A DNA stretch of 64,000 nucleotides from Limnomonas spitsbergensis (Eukaryota > Chlorophyta > Chlorophyceae > Chlamydomonadales). The stretch covers positions 1,860,001-1,924,000 of the forward strand of contig JAYJMM010000021.1 of the NCBI GenBank assembly GCA_037349105.1, in the 5' to 3' direction. The notes under the pieces were generated by a model. That model worked only from the letters and a program-made list of their open reading frames with translations. It was not told the origin of the DNA and ran no database searches. Each line of letters opens with the position of its first letter. Position 1 is the stretch's first letter. Positions 32,670-48,690 of this stretch are shown here, piece after piece. The translations under genes were made by a program, and so were the position numbers.

Positions 32670-33492
32670 ACATCATTTCAACGAGAATAAACGCCGTGGT
32701 GTCGGATGGCATTGATTCGGAAGAGGAGGCCAAGATGTGGTGCTGCTTTGCGGAGGTTTACCAGAAAGAGGTATGCAACTTTGCATAGCACTCACTGCCA
32801 AGTTAACAATATTGGAATGATGAATGCTGTCGAATGGCCTACCAACACCAAAAGTGTTCCTGTGCATGTGCTTGCTCTTCTTGGTACAGGAATATAAGTT
32901 TGCCTTCCTGTTTGTTAGCTTGACATTGAACTACACAATCCCTTGAAATTGATTTCACTGCCTGCATCCTCTAGATGGATGAATACAAGAAGTGCAAGGG
33001 GAAGGTACCAAACATGAGTGCAAAACAGCAAATATTTGCTGACATTCTGGTCTGGTAAGTCTTGAATCTGTGCCAGCTTTTTAAACGAGCATGCTGCTGT
33101 GAAAGCTATGAGCGAAGAATTCATCGTGTTCGCTGCTGCAGGGCTGAAGTGTCGCGTCCCGGTTATGATGAGTTGGCTGCTGCGTGAGTACCTGTTGAAT
33201 GCAAATATATAATGCATGTCACTGGTGTCCTTATTTTTTATGTTGGAGTTCTCAAGATCTTCAGCATCTGATATGAACCTCTTCATTTCATTACCAGCCG
33301 CTCTAGCCCCTTTTCCCCTTATTCTCTGACTGTTCTATGTTTGATCAATGCTTCCTCGACGTTTCCCTCAACTGTAGGTTTGTGACAGGGCATCATGTCA
33401 AGGACGAGTCATTTCAGAGAATCGGACAAGCCCTTGCTGAAGCGAAGCTAAAGAAGAGCTTGGGCTCTGCAAGCTGTGCGGCAGTGCTTTAG
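32670..33492 (+). CDS. Small unidentified protein, four exons in phase
   Basis: Exons: 32670-32770 (after CTGACTGCAG, donor GTATGC), 32975-33054 (acceptor CCTCTAG, donor GTAAGT), 33142-33183 (acceptor GCTGCAG, donor GTGAGT) and 33378-33492 (acceptor AACTGTAG), ending in TAG. Phases fit at all joins. The product includes NAVVSDGIDSEEEAKMWCCF, AEVYQKEMDEYKKCKGKVPN, WAEVSRPGYDELAAAFVTGH and SFQRIGQALAEAKLKKSLG. It is mostly helical and charged, with no domain I recognise. The first exon lacks a start Met, so an upstream exon is missing; the second exon begins ATGGATG and could serve as start. A diverged copy of the last exon follows at 33517. Confidence 0.6.
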
Positions 33493-33516
33493 CACGAAGA
33501 CTTTTTTACCCCACAG

Positions 33517-33590
33517 CTGTTGATGCGAAGCTGAAGAAGCGCTTGGGCTCAACTAGTTGCGAGGTGATGCCTCAGCACAAGGACACATTT
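33517..33590 (+). repeat. Diverged duplicate of the last exon of the preceding gene
   Basis: After a CCCCACAG acceptor, the sequence VDAKLKKRLGSTSCEVMPQH mirrors AEAKLKKSLGSASCAAVL of the exon at 33378-33492, at ~110 bp spacing. It may be an alternative terminal exon or a remnant. Confidence 0.55.
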
Positions 33591-33704
33591 CTGATCCCAC
33601 ATTTGTCATGTATCTGTATTTTTACATGGAATTCCTTCGACTCATTTGTACATTTCCGTGGTGGCTTCTTCACTGCAAAGCATGCCCAGTGTCCGAGATC
33701 TTTG

Positions 33705-33848
33705 TGGGGCTGCCAGGTGGCCGCCACTTCGCCAATTGGGACATAACCTAGGCTGGCCAGCAGATAATGGTTCAAGCGATGGGGCTTGCTGCACCAAGCC
33801 CTGTCAGCTGTTGGTCACATTGTAGCTGAAGTGTTGCTGAGGCACTCG
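33705..33848 (-). repeat. R1 dispersed repeat copy, inverted
   Basis: Reads in reverse relative to most copies: GGTGGCCGCCACTTCGCCAA, GCTTGCTGCACCAAGCCCTG, CATTGTAGCTGAAG. Confidence 0.6.
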
Positions 33849-33849
33849 T

Positions 33850-35208
33850 ATATAAACACTGGTTCGGCGGTATGTATTTCCAGGACCCTCAGCAGTGATG
33901 TGCCTATTTTTGTGGTGTCATTAGTGGAGGACACTATTCAGCATCTTTGGTATTTCCGCTTTTGCCCAATTCGAACATCTTCGATGTACCCTGTTGAATC
34001 AACCGATTAGTATTTTCATGCGAAGATTTCTTCCCTTACTTTCACCATCGGTCTGTATTGCGTGGACTCAGCCACGCTGTGCAAAAATCGAAGCTAGCAT
34101 ACCTGTCTTGTCATGGTGTTCCTAACACTCGTGTCTGAACATGCTGCTGACTATCTATCGTTGCACAACCCCGAGGGTACAACCAGAAAACGTTTACCCA
34201 TCAGGACGTCGCAATAACGGGTACCTGACAAGCTGACGGTATTTCATCACCTTGATGTCGAACGGTACCCAACTTTTACATTCGCAGGTAAGGTCTTCAC
34301 TACATTAGAAAAACTACAATACCCACTTTTGAAAACCCGGTACTGCCATTTGCAGATTACATAAAAACAGGTCAGTTCCTGTAACATACGATTGATCCCC
34401 TAAACACTCGCCACAGAAAATACTTCCAGGAAACAGGTACTTGCAAAAAAAAGTTGTCTGCGTCCTTACACATCACTGCCAAGGTAGCTGCATGCCACAT
34501 AAGCCATGAGCTAGCCATTGTGACAGTCATATGAAACAGTTCCAAGCCAGTCAAACGCGAAAACATCGCGAGGCGGAGCAAAAAAACTAAGTACTTTTGC
34601 GCACCAATGCCTTCACCCAATAATATCCAATGCACCATTCAATGATGTCCAGTGTACCATTCAGTTTAGAACAATGCATACTGTTCTACCATTCAGTGAA
34701 GATTTAGTGACATTCGTTATTATCTGTGCACCATCAAGGGCCTGCATCAAGTCATCCAGATGTAATGGACATACAAAACTTACGTTGATAACATGGAGCA
34801 GACAAATCTAACACAAAGACTTCTTTTTGTCAAAACCATCAAGACTTCATTCTTGTAAAATCATTAGGACTTCTTTCTTATCATAACCATCAAGGTAACT
34901 TGAAACGGAAGCGCTAGAAATTAGAATCCATTGATTCTACCAGCCAGATGAAAAATCAATTATGGGTGCAGAGGATAAATGGGGGTGCCACAAGAAAATT
35001 TGCAACACAAGAATGCACCTTCTGGTCATGGCAACCAGTCATGGCATATATGAATGTACTTTGTGTTTCTGATCACACGGGCAACAAGGATAAATAAATA
35101 TAATAAGCATGCATAACCGACAAAATCGTGAGGACAAAACGAAGGTAGTACAGGCTATCTCAAGCCTTGGATCATTGAAAGTATGTTTTGTCCTGGTCCT
35201 TGCATGAG
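33850..35208. other. Gene-free stretch
   Basis: No supported exon on either strand. AT-rich, with short local repeats such as the ATCAAGACTTCATTCTTG / ATTAGGACTTCTTTCTTA series at 34825-34895 and CCATTCARTGATG words at 34635-34700. Confidence 0.4.
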
Positions 35209-36776
35209 CTATCCCCTTACCATGCCCAAGCTTCCACCATAGACGCTGAAACCACCATAGACGCTGATTGGCTCAGAAACCTGTGGCATCACTTGACAGC
35301 TTGAGGTTGCACTTAAGTCAGCACAACGATGCACGCCCCCGCCCGCCCTGCCATCACCAGCGTAAGCCGGCCTCATGTTTGGCATCTCCAATAGCGCCAT
35401 CGATGCGCACACGGTGCTCTTTGTGCCCCCATCCTCAATCTTGGCAGCCAGCCACTTGCTCATCATGCTCCCAGCCTGCCTCCAAGGCGGAAGCACCGCC
35501 TCCTTTGCCCGGAATGCCATGGTCAGCTCTGCAGATAGGAAGGTGACCTGTAGGGGTAGTAGACAGGCAGGTTACAGCCAGGATATTACCTGGTCCACTA
35601 CTCCACCACATAGCCCACTCATTCTACAACTGTACTGCAGCTTTTGACAGGGTTGGACTGGGCAGGCTCACCAGGGGTGCGATCCGATCCTCAGGTATGA
35701 CGAGGACGCTGGGCAGGCACTCCAGCAGAGACAAGTAACGTTCCGTGGGCTTCGCGATATGAAATTGCTCGGCGAAGCTGGGGTCCACCAGGATCGGTGG
35801 ATGGACGTCGCCTGCAGTGGAAAGACTATTCAGCGCTCTGCCATTCAATCAAAAGCTTGGTGCAGAATTCCCACCTGTCACTGTGAGAAATGAATGGCGA
35901 AGTTTGTGGAGGCAGCTCGATCCATTGCCTCCTCCAACAGCCCGCTTCACTCGCACGCTGAACTTGTGCCGAGTCAAAGATTCAGCAATAGCGGCAGGGC
36001 TGACAAAGCCGTTCACTATCTGCAGTTCTTCAGCAGCCAGTCCCACAGCACGTATGATCTGCACAGACAAGAATAAGTGAATAACCAAGTGGGGCGCATG
36101 TCCTCAAGCCTTGGAAGGACATACATGGGCAGAGAATGGGTGTCTTGATAACAAATCCCAAATTAAAAATTAATCGGAGGTACCGTAAGCATGTAAATGG
36201 CAGAGCAGTAGGCTAAGTGACTTTTCAGAGGGCAGGTGCAGGTGCGGACGGGGTCACCTGGACCCCATGCAACCACCCTGGCCATGCAACAGGATTTCAA
36301 AATATTTGTCACAACTCTATCGCTGGCCAAGTGCTTGTTGGTACTGATGCGCATAGAGAAGCGAAGTTGCAGCTGTCGCGTGACACCTCTCGTCATCCGA
36401 TGTGAGATCCAGCCTTCGTAGCTGAGTTTCTCATTTCTGCACCTCGGCCTTTGAGGTCGTACAGGAATATAGAAATACAGCTGATTGATTTGAGCTGTAG
36501 CGCACAAAGTTTCCGGGACGTTCCAAAAACATCAGGGTGACTGACGGACGGACTGTCGGATACGAACTGACTCTGGGGACTTCGCCCCCGCGACCACCCC
36601 CGCGACCTTCGGCCGCCCGGAGGGGCTCTGCCGAAAGGATATTTACCCCCACATTATACCAATCTCACCTTGATAACATCTGGTGATGTGGGTGCAATGT
36701 ACTTGCGAAGTTCGTCAACAACTAGGCAAACGTCCATGACCTCAGCTGGGTGCGTAGAAGTGACACCCTCCTCCAT
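35209..36776 (-). CDS. PDDEXK_6 (DUF506) family protein
   Basis: Four - strand exons join in phase: 36669-36776, 35875-36058, 35672-35811 and 35209-35547 (256 codons plus stop). The signature is GDVHPPILVDPSFAEQFHIA, KPTERYLSLLECLPSVLV, then FRAKEAVLPPWRQAGSMMSK W. It matches the green-lineage DUF506/PDDEXK-like nuclease family ((V/I)DPxFxxQFxIAxPTxxY, LPPWR, K-W). The preceding exon gives SSCLHKLRHSFLTVTG. The usual conserved Cys-Lys-Ser-(R/K)-Trp block of land-plant members is not evident. The C-terminus contains a short duplication (SVYGGFSVYGGS). Land-plant members include a root-hair growth repressor; biochemical activity is poorly known. The exon beginning MEEGVTSTHPAEVMDVCLVV may hold the start Met, but an extra 5' exon near 36925-37040 (NFDNDPMLSAVHLACIRAWP, donor GTGCGC) is possible. 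Confidence 0.8.
36500..36655. repeat. Intron insert with GC-rich tail
   Basis: Inside the first PDDEXK_6 intron. The segment GGGGACTTCGCCCCCGCGAC, CTTCGGCCGCCCGGAGG resembles the 3' tails of dispersed repeats; GGGGACTTCGCCCCTAACCC at 53442 in the pyrophosphatase intron is similar. Confidence 0.35.
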
Positions 36777-36779
36777 CTG

Positions 36780-37405
36780 AACATGCATTCCAAACATGTC
36801 ATTAGGTACACCATAATAACAAGACCTTCTGTTTGAAACAATCCGTGAAAGAGGGCAGGTGGAAGGGCTGGGCAAAACGTGTGCTTTGGCCGCAAGCGGC
36901 GTAGCAGCAAGATGAGTGACTGAAGGGGCGCACCTCTAAATCGAAAAGAAGACTCGGAGCTTTGATGAGGCCACGCCCTGATGCACGCGAGGTGGACGGC
37001 AGAAAGCATGGGGTCATTATCAAAGTTCAAACGCCCACTAGTGGATAGATTCTTTAACAAGGGCAATTGAGGGAGGGGGATAACTCGTGGTGATGAGCAC
37101 AAGGAGTGAGTAAATGCAGGAGTGGAGGCTGTGAACGAATGATCTTTACGCCCGTTGGGAAGTGTGCATGACGACGAGCCCCTCGTACGCGTTGATACGT
37201 ACCGCAGAACTGACGATATAGATTTGCTTAGATTGACCCCAGATTGACCCCACTCAAGGTGGAGCCAGGGGTATAACCCCTAGGGCAGGTGATTGTCCCT
37301 GCGCTCACCCGCCCTGATTCAAATCACGCCATCTATTTCGAATCGTCAGGCTATGAGTCTAGATAAATTGGGTCCACCTGTTGGTCCTCCGGAGGAACCG
37401 CCCCG
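36780..37405. other. Upstream region of the PDDEXK_6 gene
   Basis: Apart from the possible extra exon near 36925-37040 (-), no gene is seen. The segment 37200-37330 contains GATTGACCCC repeats and a CCTAGGGCAGGTGATTGTCC stretch. Confidence 0.35.
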
Positions 37406-37566
37406 CCTAGAATGCCGGGTTCCATGTTCCTGCCCCCTCACATAGGATGGTGACATGGCTGCACCGTGGCCCAGGCTGTGCATCGTAGCTGGAATTAAGC
37501 CAAGTCATTCCCTACCGGCTCCACGAGCGTTCAGCTGGGCCCAGCGGGTATGCACCGCTTTAAACA
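37406..37566 (+). repeat. SINE-like repeat (S1), body only
   Basis: GGGTTCCATGTTCCTGCCCC, CTCACATAGGA, CATGGCTGCACCGTGGCCC, TAGCTGGAATTAAGCC and ATTCCCTACCGGCTCCACG match the copies at 55604 and 60716 in the same order. The tRNA-like head seen in those copies is missing or decayed here. Confidence 0.75.
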
Positions 37567-37569
37567 TGA

Positions 37570-38940
37570 ATCCATCAGAAGTAGACGATGCACCTCAGGA
37601 CCTCACTAACAACCATTCCTCTCCTCGTGAGTTTAGCTGTTCCGTACGTTGCCAAGGCAAGGACATGTCAAAGAAAAGGACGAACAGGGCACGGTGCTTT
37701 AAGACACTGTAAGGGATTAAACTCTTGCAATGTGACATGGCCACGAGAGAAATGCAAGTGCCCAGTGCTCCACATACGGTAATGTATGGAAAGGAGCTGC
37801 ATCTGCTGGCATGAGTGGAAGCTTGGTAGTTCGCATATAAACTCATATTGTGAACAGATGTATCCTCCTATCCGTGGAAATAGTGAGATTCATACCAAAA
37901 GCAGTGTATCCATACCAAAGTTTCCTTTGGCTGGAGAAGGTGGCTTGTCTGGCACCTGGAGAATGAAGGCTTGACTGGCATAATCAGATGAGCTCCAGTA
38001 TGTGCTTACTCTCACCACGCGGTACTGCCGAACTGTATAAATTCCGGTTTCGGACATCCTCAAAGGGCACAAACTGGGATTTTCTGCGTGAATTTCCATG
38101 TGAGTGTCGGGGTGAGCACAAAATCTCGTCCCATTAAGGACTTGCCCAGTACAGTCCCGGCCCCCCAAGCCGTAAAATGCCAAACTACGTACACAAGAAA
38201 TGGAATATTAACACCTTGCATGCAAAAGCACATTATCTGCATTGCTTATTCTGCTGGGAGCCTGAAAATAGAAAACCAAGGAGACCAGGCAGTCTCATAC
38301 ACCTACATGACGTTCATACGCCTTATTGCGCCCGAGTTTTGTACTACCACGAGCAAAGCAAAAACAGAGCTGCATTATGCAGCTGTGAGAATGCATCACC
38401 GATTCAATTCAGCCCTTGAGAAAGCACAATTTCCCTTGAGGGCAGATCCCAATCAGTTTCTTTATTTATTGCTGTCCACCAGCAGAGCAACTGGGCTGCT
38501 GCCACATGGGCACATTCAGTTGCCTGCAGGAGCAAGCACAGGATGTGGAGCATGAGAAAAGCCACTTGAGGTTTGGCGCGACCCAGCTATTTTGCAGCCT
38601 CATCAGGCCAGGTACAGCAGATACAAAAACAGTGCCGAGGACCCGCCCCAGCACATACAGCCCGGTGCATGCCCCATATTCGATTCAGTTGCCCCCCTGA
38701 CATATTTTGATATTTGTTTACCCCTACCTGTAGTAGGGCTCCTTGAGGTCAAACGAGCCGCTTGACTGCAACAGGCACAGGTGGGGGCGATGATGATCAT
38801 GCGGGGGGATGGCGACCAGAAGCAGGCGACCAGATCACAATCCTACTCTTATTTATTAATTCATAGGAAGTTCTAGAGGTTGCCCTAATCGGGGATGTTC
38901 AGGGTCATGGCAAGCAGAGGCGAGCAACAAGATCACCATC
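37570..38940. other. Gene-free stretch between repeat S1 and PRMT4
   Basis: ORFs such as 38088-38555 (+) show no domain or splice structure. No RNA gene or tandem repeat recognised. Confidence 0.35.
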
Positions 38941-43796
<4,856 letters not shown>

Positions 43797-44118
43797 GCTT
43801 TCGCCCCCAGGACAAGCGTTTGGATTCGACTTTCTCCTGAATCACTGATGGTACAGCAGGGATTGGGCTCTTCAAGTAGTGAATGCGAAGTGGAGAAATG
43901 AAAAGAAAACGCCGAAATAACTAAACCAAGGCGCCGCAAACCGCACTAGCGTGGAGAGGAACACACCGTTGAAGTGTGAACGCTGTGTGAACAACTGAAC
44001 ATTCGTATTTTTTTAGGTCTGTAATCCCACGCGCACGGAAGGCAGAGATTGGCTGGTGCTGCAGCAAGCATTTATCAATATGACTTTTATACCTGTAATA
44101 TTGTTATGTGCTTTCCTG
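43797..44118. promoter_or_regulatory. Shared upstream region of PRMT4 and the ankyrin-WW gene
   Basis: 322 bp separate the start codons of two divergent genes, so a bidirectional promoter is likely. No TATA box is clear; GCGCACGGAAGGCAG and CGCCGCAAACCGCACTAGCG are the GC-richer parts. Transcription start sites cannot be read from sequence. Confidence 0.4.
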
Positions 44119-47100
44119 ATGAACTGCCCCGCGGGCACACTGTCGGTGGATGGATCTGATCCCCAAATGACGATGAAGCTGGTGGAGATGATCCAGAAGG
44201 TGAGATAATCACTGCAGGAGCTGTGTTCTTAACACGATATCTATCGAACAACTCCCCGTTCTGATATTTCTGTAGAAACAATACGAGCCTTTCGTCAAGG
44301 AATTGACACGAAAAAATATGGATGTCAACCAGCCCACTCCCAAGGGTCTCATGCCCATCATCGAGGCTGCGAAAACTATGAACATTAAGTTCGTGGATTC
44401 CTTGATTCAGGTGGGCAGCCTGGTGGGCAGAATTGTGAGCAGTACCTGACTGATATCTACCAGTAAACTATCTACCAGTAAACTAGACTTGGGTGATATT
44501 TTATATAACAGTCTGCATGACTTTTGCCCGACTTTTGCTGTCACCCATGCTGTTTGGTGCCCCTGACAGCCTCTGTTCTACTACCATGCAGTTCGGTGCG
44601 GACATCAGAGCGAAGGAGCCAGGAAGCGAAATCACTGCACTTATGGTTGCTGTTCAATCAAACTTTGTGGATGTAAGTTCATTGTTTGGAAGCGCGTCAT
44701 GTCCATGCGGGGAGCAAGATCAGATCATGCGTTGTATGTGACCAACATCATTTCACGATTTCAGATGACAGAGCTTCTGCTGTCGTACGGGGCTGAACCC
44801 ACGATGGCAACCAAGAGTGGCAAGAAACCCATGGATGTGAGTGCTGCAAGACGTCCACCAATTCATCGCCGTTCATACTTACAAGGAAAACAACACTTCA
44901 CTTGACAGATCATGACCTCACCAGCCATGAAGCACATGTACGACTTATGGTCCAAGGGTGGCGCCATGGCATATGAGGATGAACCCGGTCAATGGATGAG
45001 GGCCTCTGAGAAGGGTGAGTCCCAATTCTCAAACACAAGGAATGAAAAGTGCTCAGTGTTGGGCTCTGACACCGTGAAAGGGACTCAATGGTCACAAAAG
45101 ATGGTCTGTTACGCAGTAAACAGTAATATTCTGACTGACAGTAATATTCTGACTGAAAAAACTTAAGATTGCATGACTCCATTTAGTTGTTCGCGACACT
45201 AAAATGAGGCCGGCTGTCACGACCGTAAATTGCCCTACCCTGAATTTGTAGTAAATTGGCCATGCCATCGCAGATCTGTCTCTTCACCGCCGCTTTACAT
45301 TATCCGCCATCCCAGCTGAATAGTGAATACCCCCTGCCTTGCAGGTTCCCAGTGATAGGACGACAAGTTGTCTGACGAGGTGCTGGAACATGCCACCATC
45401 TTTTTTTTCCTCTTGCAGGCACCGAGTACTGGTACAACAAGTTGACTGACGAGGGTCGCTGGAACATGCCGCCATCATGCGGTTGGCAGCGAGTAGAGGT
45501 CAAGGGCGGACCCGACCAGTACATGAACTACGTGACTGGCCAGAAAGTGCTGAAAACTCCAAATGTGAGACTTGGACTTGAATCAATGCACAACACTTTT
45601 CATTTGAAGGTGCTTCAACCCTAAACCAGGCATTTCAGCTACATCGTGTCCTTATGGCCGAGGAGGCCTGACACAGCATGCGCTGCTGCTTAGGCCTCTA
45701 GCAGTAGGCCGGCCTATGTTTGGTCCCCATTGGCCCGGTGGTGGCTGCTCATCGGCCTTCCTACGGTGATGTGATCCTGTGATAGCTAAATTAATACTGG
45801 TAACATCCAACGCCACAAGGAGTACTCTTCGCTGTTCTGTCCATCACTGGATCTGGTGGCGATACCAATTTAACCGACGGTATTCTAACCGTTATATATC
45901 TACCCGCATATTGCTATTGCTGCCGAGATTGCTGCGACTAAAAATGGGAAGGCAACGACACGGCATCATCCGATAAATAAAAAAATGATTTTCTTGACCT
46001 TACTTTTCACTTATCGTGAGTTCTGTTTGTTTCCATGCAGGCGTTGGCCTGGAGGAAGTTTCGCCAAGGGGGTGTGGACGTCTGGTACAACTGGGCCCTC
46101 AACATCACTCAGACGGATGCACCTGATGAGATGCCCCAGTTTATGATTGAGGAGGTGAGATGAATTCTGGCACAAAGGCTCATGGAAAGTCTGGAAGTCT
46201 TGTCTCTCTGCCTGTGCTTCTCACCTCTCCAAATATGTGGAGCCAACCTGTCGCTTGTCTGTCTTAGCTTCTCACACTTTCGTTCTGCCCTGTAAGCTGC
46301 ATATAAGAGAACCCGTGATACCTCTGCCACTGCTTCTCATGCTGTCGTCTTGTTCTGTAGGCTTCACAGCAGACCAATGTCCGCTGGTTCAACGAGAAGA
46401 CAAAGGAGTTCACATGGGAGGATCCCAAGTTGAAGACTCACTGGAAAGTCATCTCTGAGGAAGGTAACACTGCCCACTGCCTGCCTGCTCACTGTTGACC
46501 TGCCCACTGCATGCCTGCTCACTGCCTGCCTGCTCACTGCATTCCTGATCACTGCCGGCCTGCTCACTGCATGCCTGCATGTATGTTTTGTCTTGTGTCA
46601 AGCATGTTTCAGCAACTGCATGCTTAACATGATCCTCCTCACAGGCTCACACTGTCGCATGTGACTTACTAAAACCTCTCCACGCAGGCAAGGAAAAGTA
46701 CTACTTCAACCTGGCCTCCGGCGAGTCCCAATGTAAGTGTTTTGTTGCATTATGAATCTCGATTACCCGCACCATGGCTGCAATTCTCCAATCCGATGCT
46801 GATGATTGTGTTCAACAAGTGTAGATGAAGTACCCGAGGAGCTTGCATGGACCAAGGTGAGGATGGATTGGACAGTATGTGTACCTAGCGGGTGTTTGTG
46901 CCACATCTGAAGTCCTTATCTGTTGCCTCATGGCCTTGTGCTGGTTCCTCACTGCTGCTGCTTTCCTGTGTTTCTGCGCAGCACGAGCATGAGGGCAGCC
47001 ACTACTGGCATAACACCGAGACCGGATCCAATACATGTAAGTGTCTTCAAGTAATGAGATCCCCTCTTGCATGCTGAAGTGCTCGCTCATGACAATTGCT

Positions 47101-47169
47101 GTGCTGTGATGCCTTACAGGGGATCTGCCGGAACATGAGGCATGGGTCCTTCAAGACGAGGAGCTTTAG
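44119..47169 (+). CDS. Ankyrin-repeat and multi-WW-domain protein
   Basis: Twelve exons join in phase to give 339 residues: 44119-44199, 44276-44410, 44592-44672, 44765-44836, 44909-45014, 45419-45564, 46041-46154, 46361-46463, 46688-46732, 46825-46856, 46982-47036, 47120-47169 (TAG). The N-terminal ~115 residues contain ankyrin-type repeats (LTRKNMDVNQPTPKGLMPII, LLLSYGAEPTMATKSGKKPM). The rest holds about five WW-like modules ending Trp/Pro: EYWYNKLTDEGRWNMPP, DQYMNYVTGQKVLKTP, VRWFNEKTKEFTWEDP, KYYFNLASGESQYEVP, HYWHNTETGSNTWDLP. Only some have both Trp residues and the Pro. Such proteins bind Pro-rich partners; the specific role is unknown. Introns fall inside WW modules. A 5' extension cannot be excluded because the frame upstream of the ATG stays open. 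Confidence 0.85.
45335..45404 (+). repeat. Pseudo-exon duplicating the start of exon 6
   Basis: GCAGGTTCCCAGTGATAGGA, CGACAAGTTGTCTGACGAGG, TGCTGGAACATGCCACCATC mirrors the real exon start (GCAGGCACCGAGTACTGG, CAACAAGTTGACTGACGAGG, CGCTGGAACATGCCGCCATC) about 75 bp upstream. It contains an in-frame stop and a frameshift, so it is a dead copy. Confidence 0.75.
45630..45782 (+). repeat. R1 dispersed repeat copy in an intron
   Basis: CAGCTACATCGTGTCCTTATGGCCG, AGTAGGCCGGCCTATGTTTGG, TCCCCATTGGCCCGGTGG (overlapping words), inserted in intron 6 of the ankyrin-WW gene. Confidence 0.7.
46465..46590. repeat. Short tandem repeat in an intron
   Basis: Four to five copies of a ~24-bp unit around CTGCATGCCTGCTCACTGC directly after exon 8. 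Confidence 0.75.
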
Positions 47170-47560
47170 ACGTTGACGAGCCCCTCTTCCTTATCATCAG
47201 GATTTAAGCACTCGATGCTGGATCTCAATGCCGGTTGTGACAAGTTAAGGAATTCGTTTGATACATTCTTGGAGGGTTGCATGATCTGCGTCACCGGGTC
47301 TGCTTTACTGTGCCTGAGTATACCTGCTGCTGGCTGTGACAGGATGCCTGGCAAGCTGGCAGTAATAACGTTACCAAAGTACCGTACTGTATGGGCCATA
47401 CCCAAAAGGCTCGGCTGTGTGGGTGTTCATGATGTCGAGAAGTAATGGGGGGAAATGAGAATGTTGTGGTTAGGGAAGCCAAATAACCCCAATCGCCTCC
47501 CACATCAGGGGATTCAGGGGTGGGCTAATTGGTGGGCTGGTGATTCTTTCTGCGCTTTTG
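47170..47560. other. 3' flank of the ankyrin-WW gene
   Basis: No exon or repeat recognised. Confidence 0.35.
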
Positions 47561-47564
47561 CGTT

Positions 47565-48215
47565 GCGCTCGATTCAGGAACTATGTCATTGGCCCACGTG
47601 GTGTATTAATTAATAATTTAAGGGTCGCAATGCGTACCGGTACCATAATAGTTATACCGTAAAAGTCTTCTGCCTTTGCCATTAATCATAGTATTTTTGT
47701 AACCACAGGGTCAAAAAGTAGTTTTTAAGTTGCAAGGGCCATGCATGATGCGCTACGCCTCTATAATGGAAAGCTGGCGCTGCGACATCGACATAAGGCG
47801 TAGCAATTGCAGAGGTATGTGGGAACACATAGCATGGTACAGTAAACGTTCTTTGCCTTTGCGTGAGGCAATTAATTTGAGTTTAAAACCGCGGGGCGAG
47901 AAAGAAGGTTTTATTCAGCCGTATGGGCCATCAACAATTTACTTTTAAGCCGGCACTTACCTAGCGAGAGTAGGCGTAGCAGCTGCAAAGTCAGGTTGGA
48001 ATGCACAGAGCATGACGATAAGTATGCCGTTACTGATGTGGGAAATTTGTACGATATCGGTACTCACAGGCAAATGTTCAATATTTTAGTGAATAAGTTA
48101 AGCCGCGCGACCCTAACATGATCAATTAATAAACCGCGTGTAATTCCACGTAAGCCAATTTACAGTACCGGTAAATGGTGCAGAGGCAAAAGACGTCTAC
48201 GGCATTGAGAATGTG
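47565..48215. repeat. R3 dispersed repeat, nested inverted copies
   Basis: The segment 47930-48210 is the reverse complement, with decay, of 56636-56900: shared words include GAGTAGGCGTAGCAGCTGC, TCGGTACTCACAGG and GTCTACGGCA. A second partial copy (GGCGTAGCAATTGCAGAGG, TGTGGGAACACATAG) sits at 47795-47835. TTAATTAATAATTTAAGGGTCGC near 47608 (overlapping words) is in the opposite orientation. This suggests a fold-back family. Confidence 0.65.
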
Positions 48216-48690
48216 TACCGGTAGTAGATCAAAACAATACACCGCTGGCCTGTGCCATGTTAACAATACACATGCATGTGGCAGAACATTAGATATTCAA
48301 ATGTGAAATAGTGGAGGGAGTGAGTACAACAGTGCTCCAAAACAAACTGTAGGGTCAAAACTTAACCCTAAATACAGCTGGATGACACAAACAAGAAATT
48401 CGTGAAGCTAAGAGGTACAGATATACAAGGTTTTAAAGTAGAGTTGATGTGAGATGTGCTTGGGAAAACACATCAGGGCCTGTCAGACCTGGATACACCG
48501 TCAGCAGAATGCACCTCAGACCCACAATGAGCAACGTTATGCAGTCAGCACAATGTATACCTGCCAACATAGCCCATCAAAGTAGAAAATTCAGCCAGCG
48601 GTCATTCTCCCCTCGCAAACACTCTTGGTATGAACTGCAGGTGCGGGGCATAAAGGGACAGGTACCAGGTAAAGGGAAAACAAGCTTCCC
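48216..48690. other. Gene-free stretch
   Basis: No exon or repeat recognised. Confidence 0.35.
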
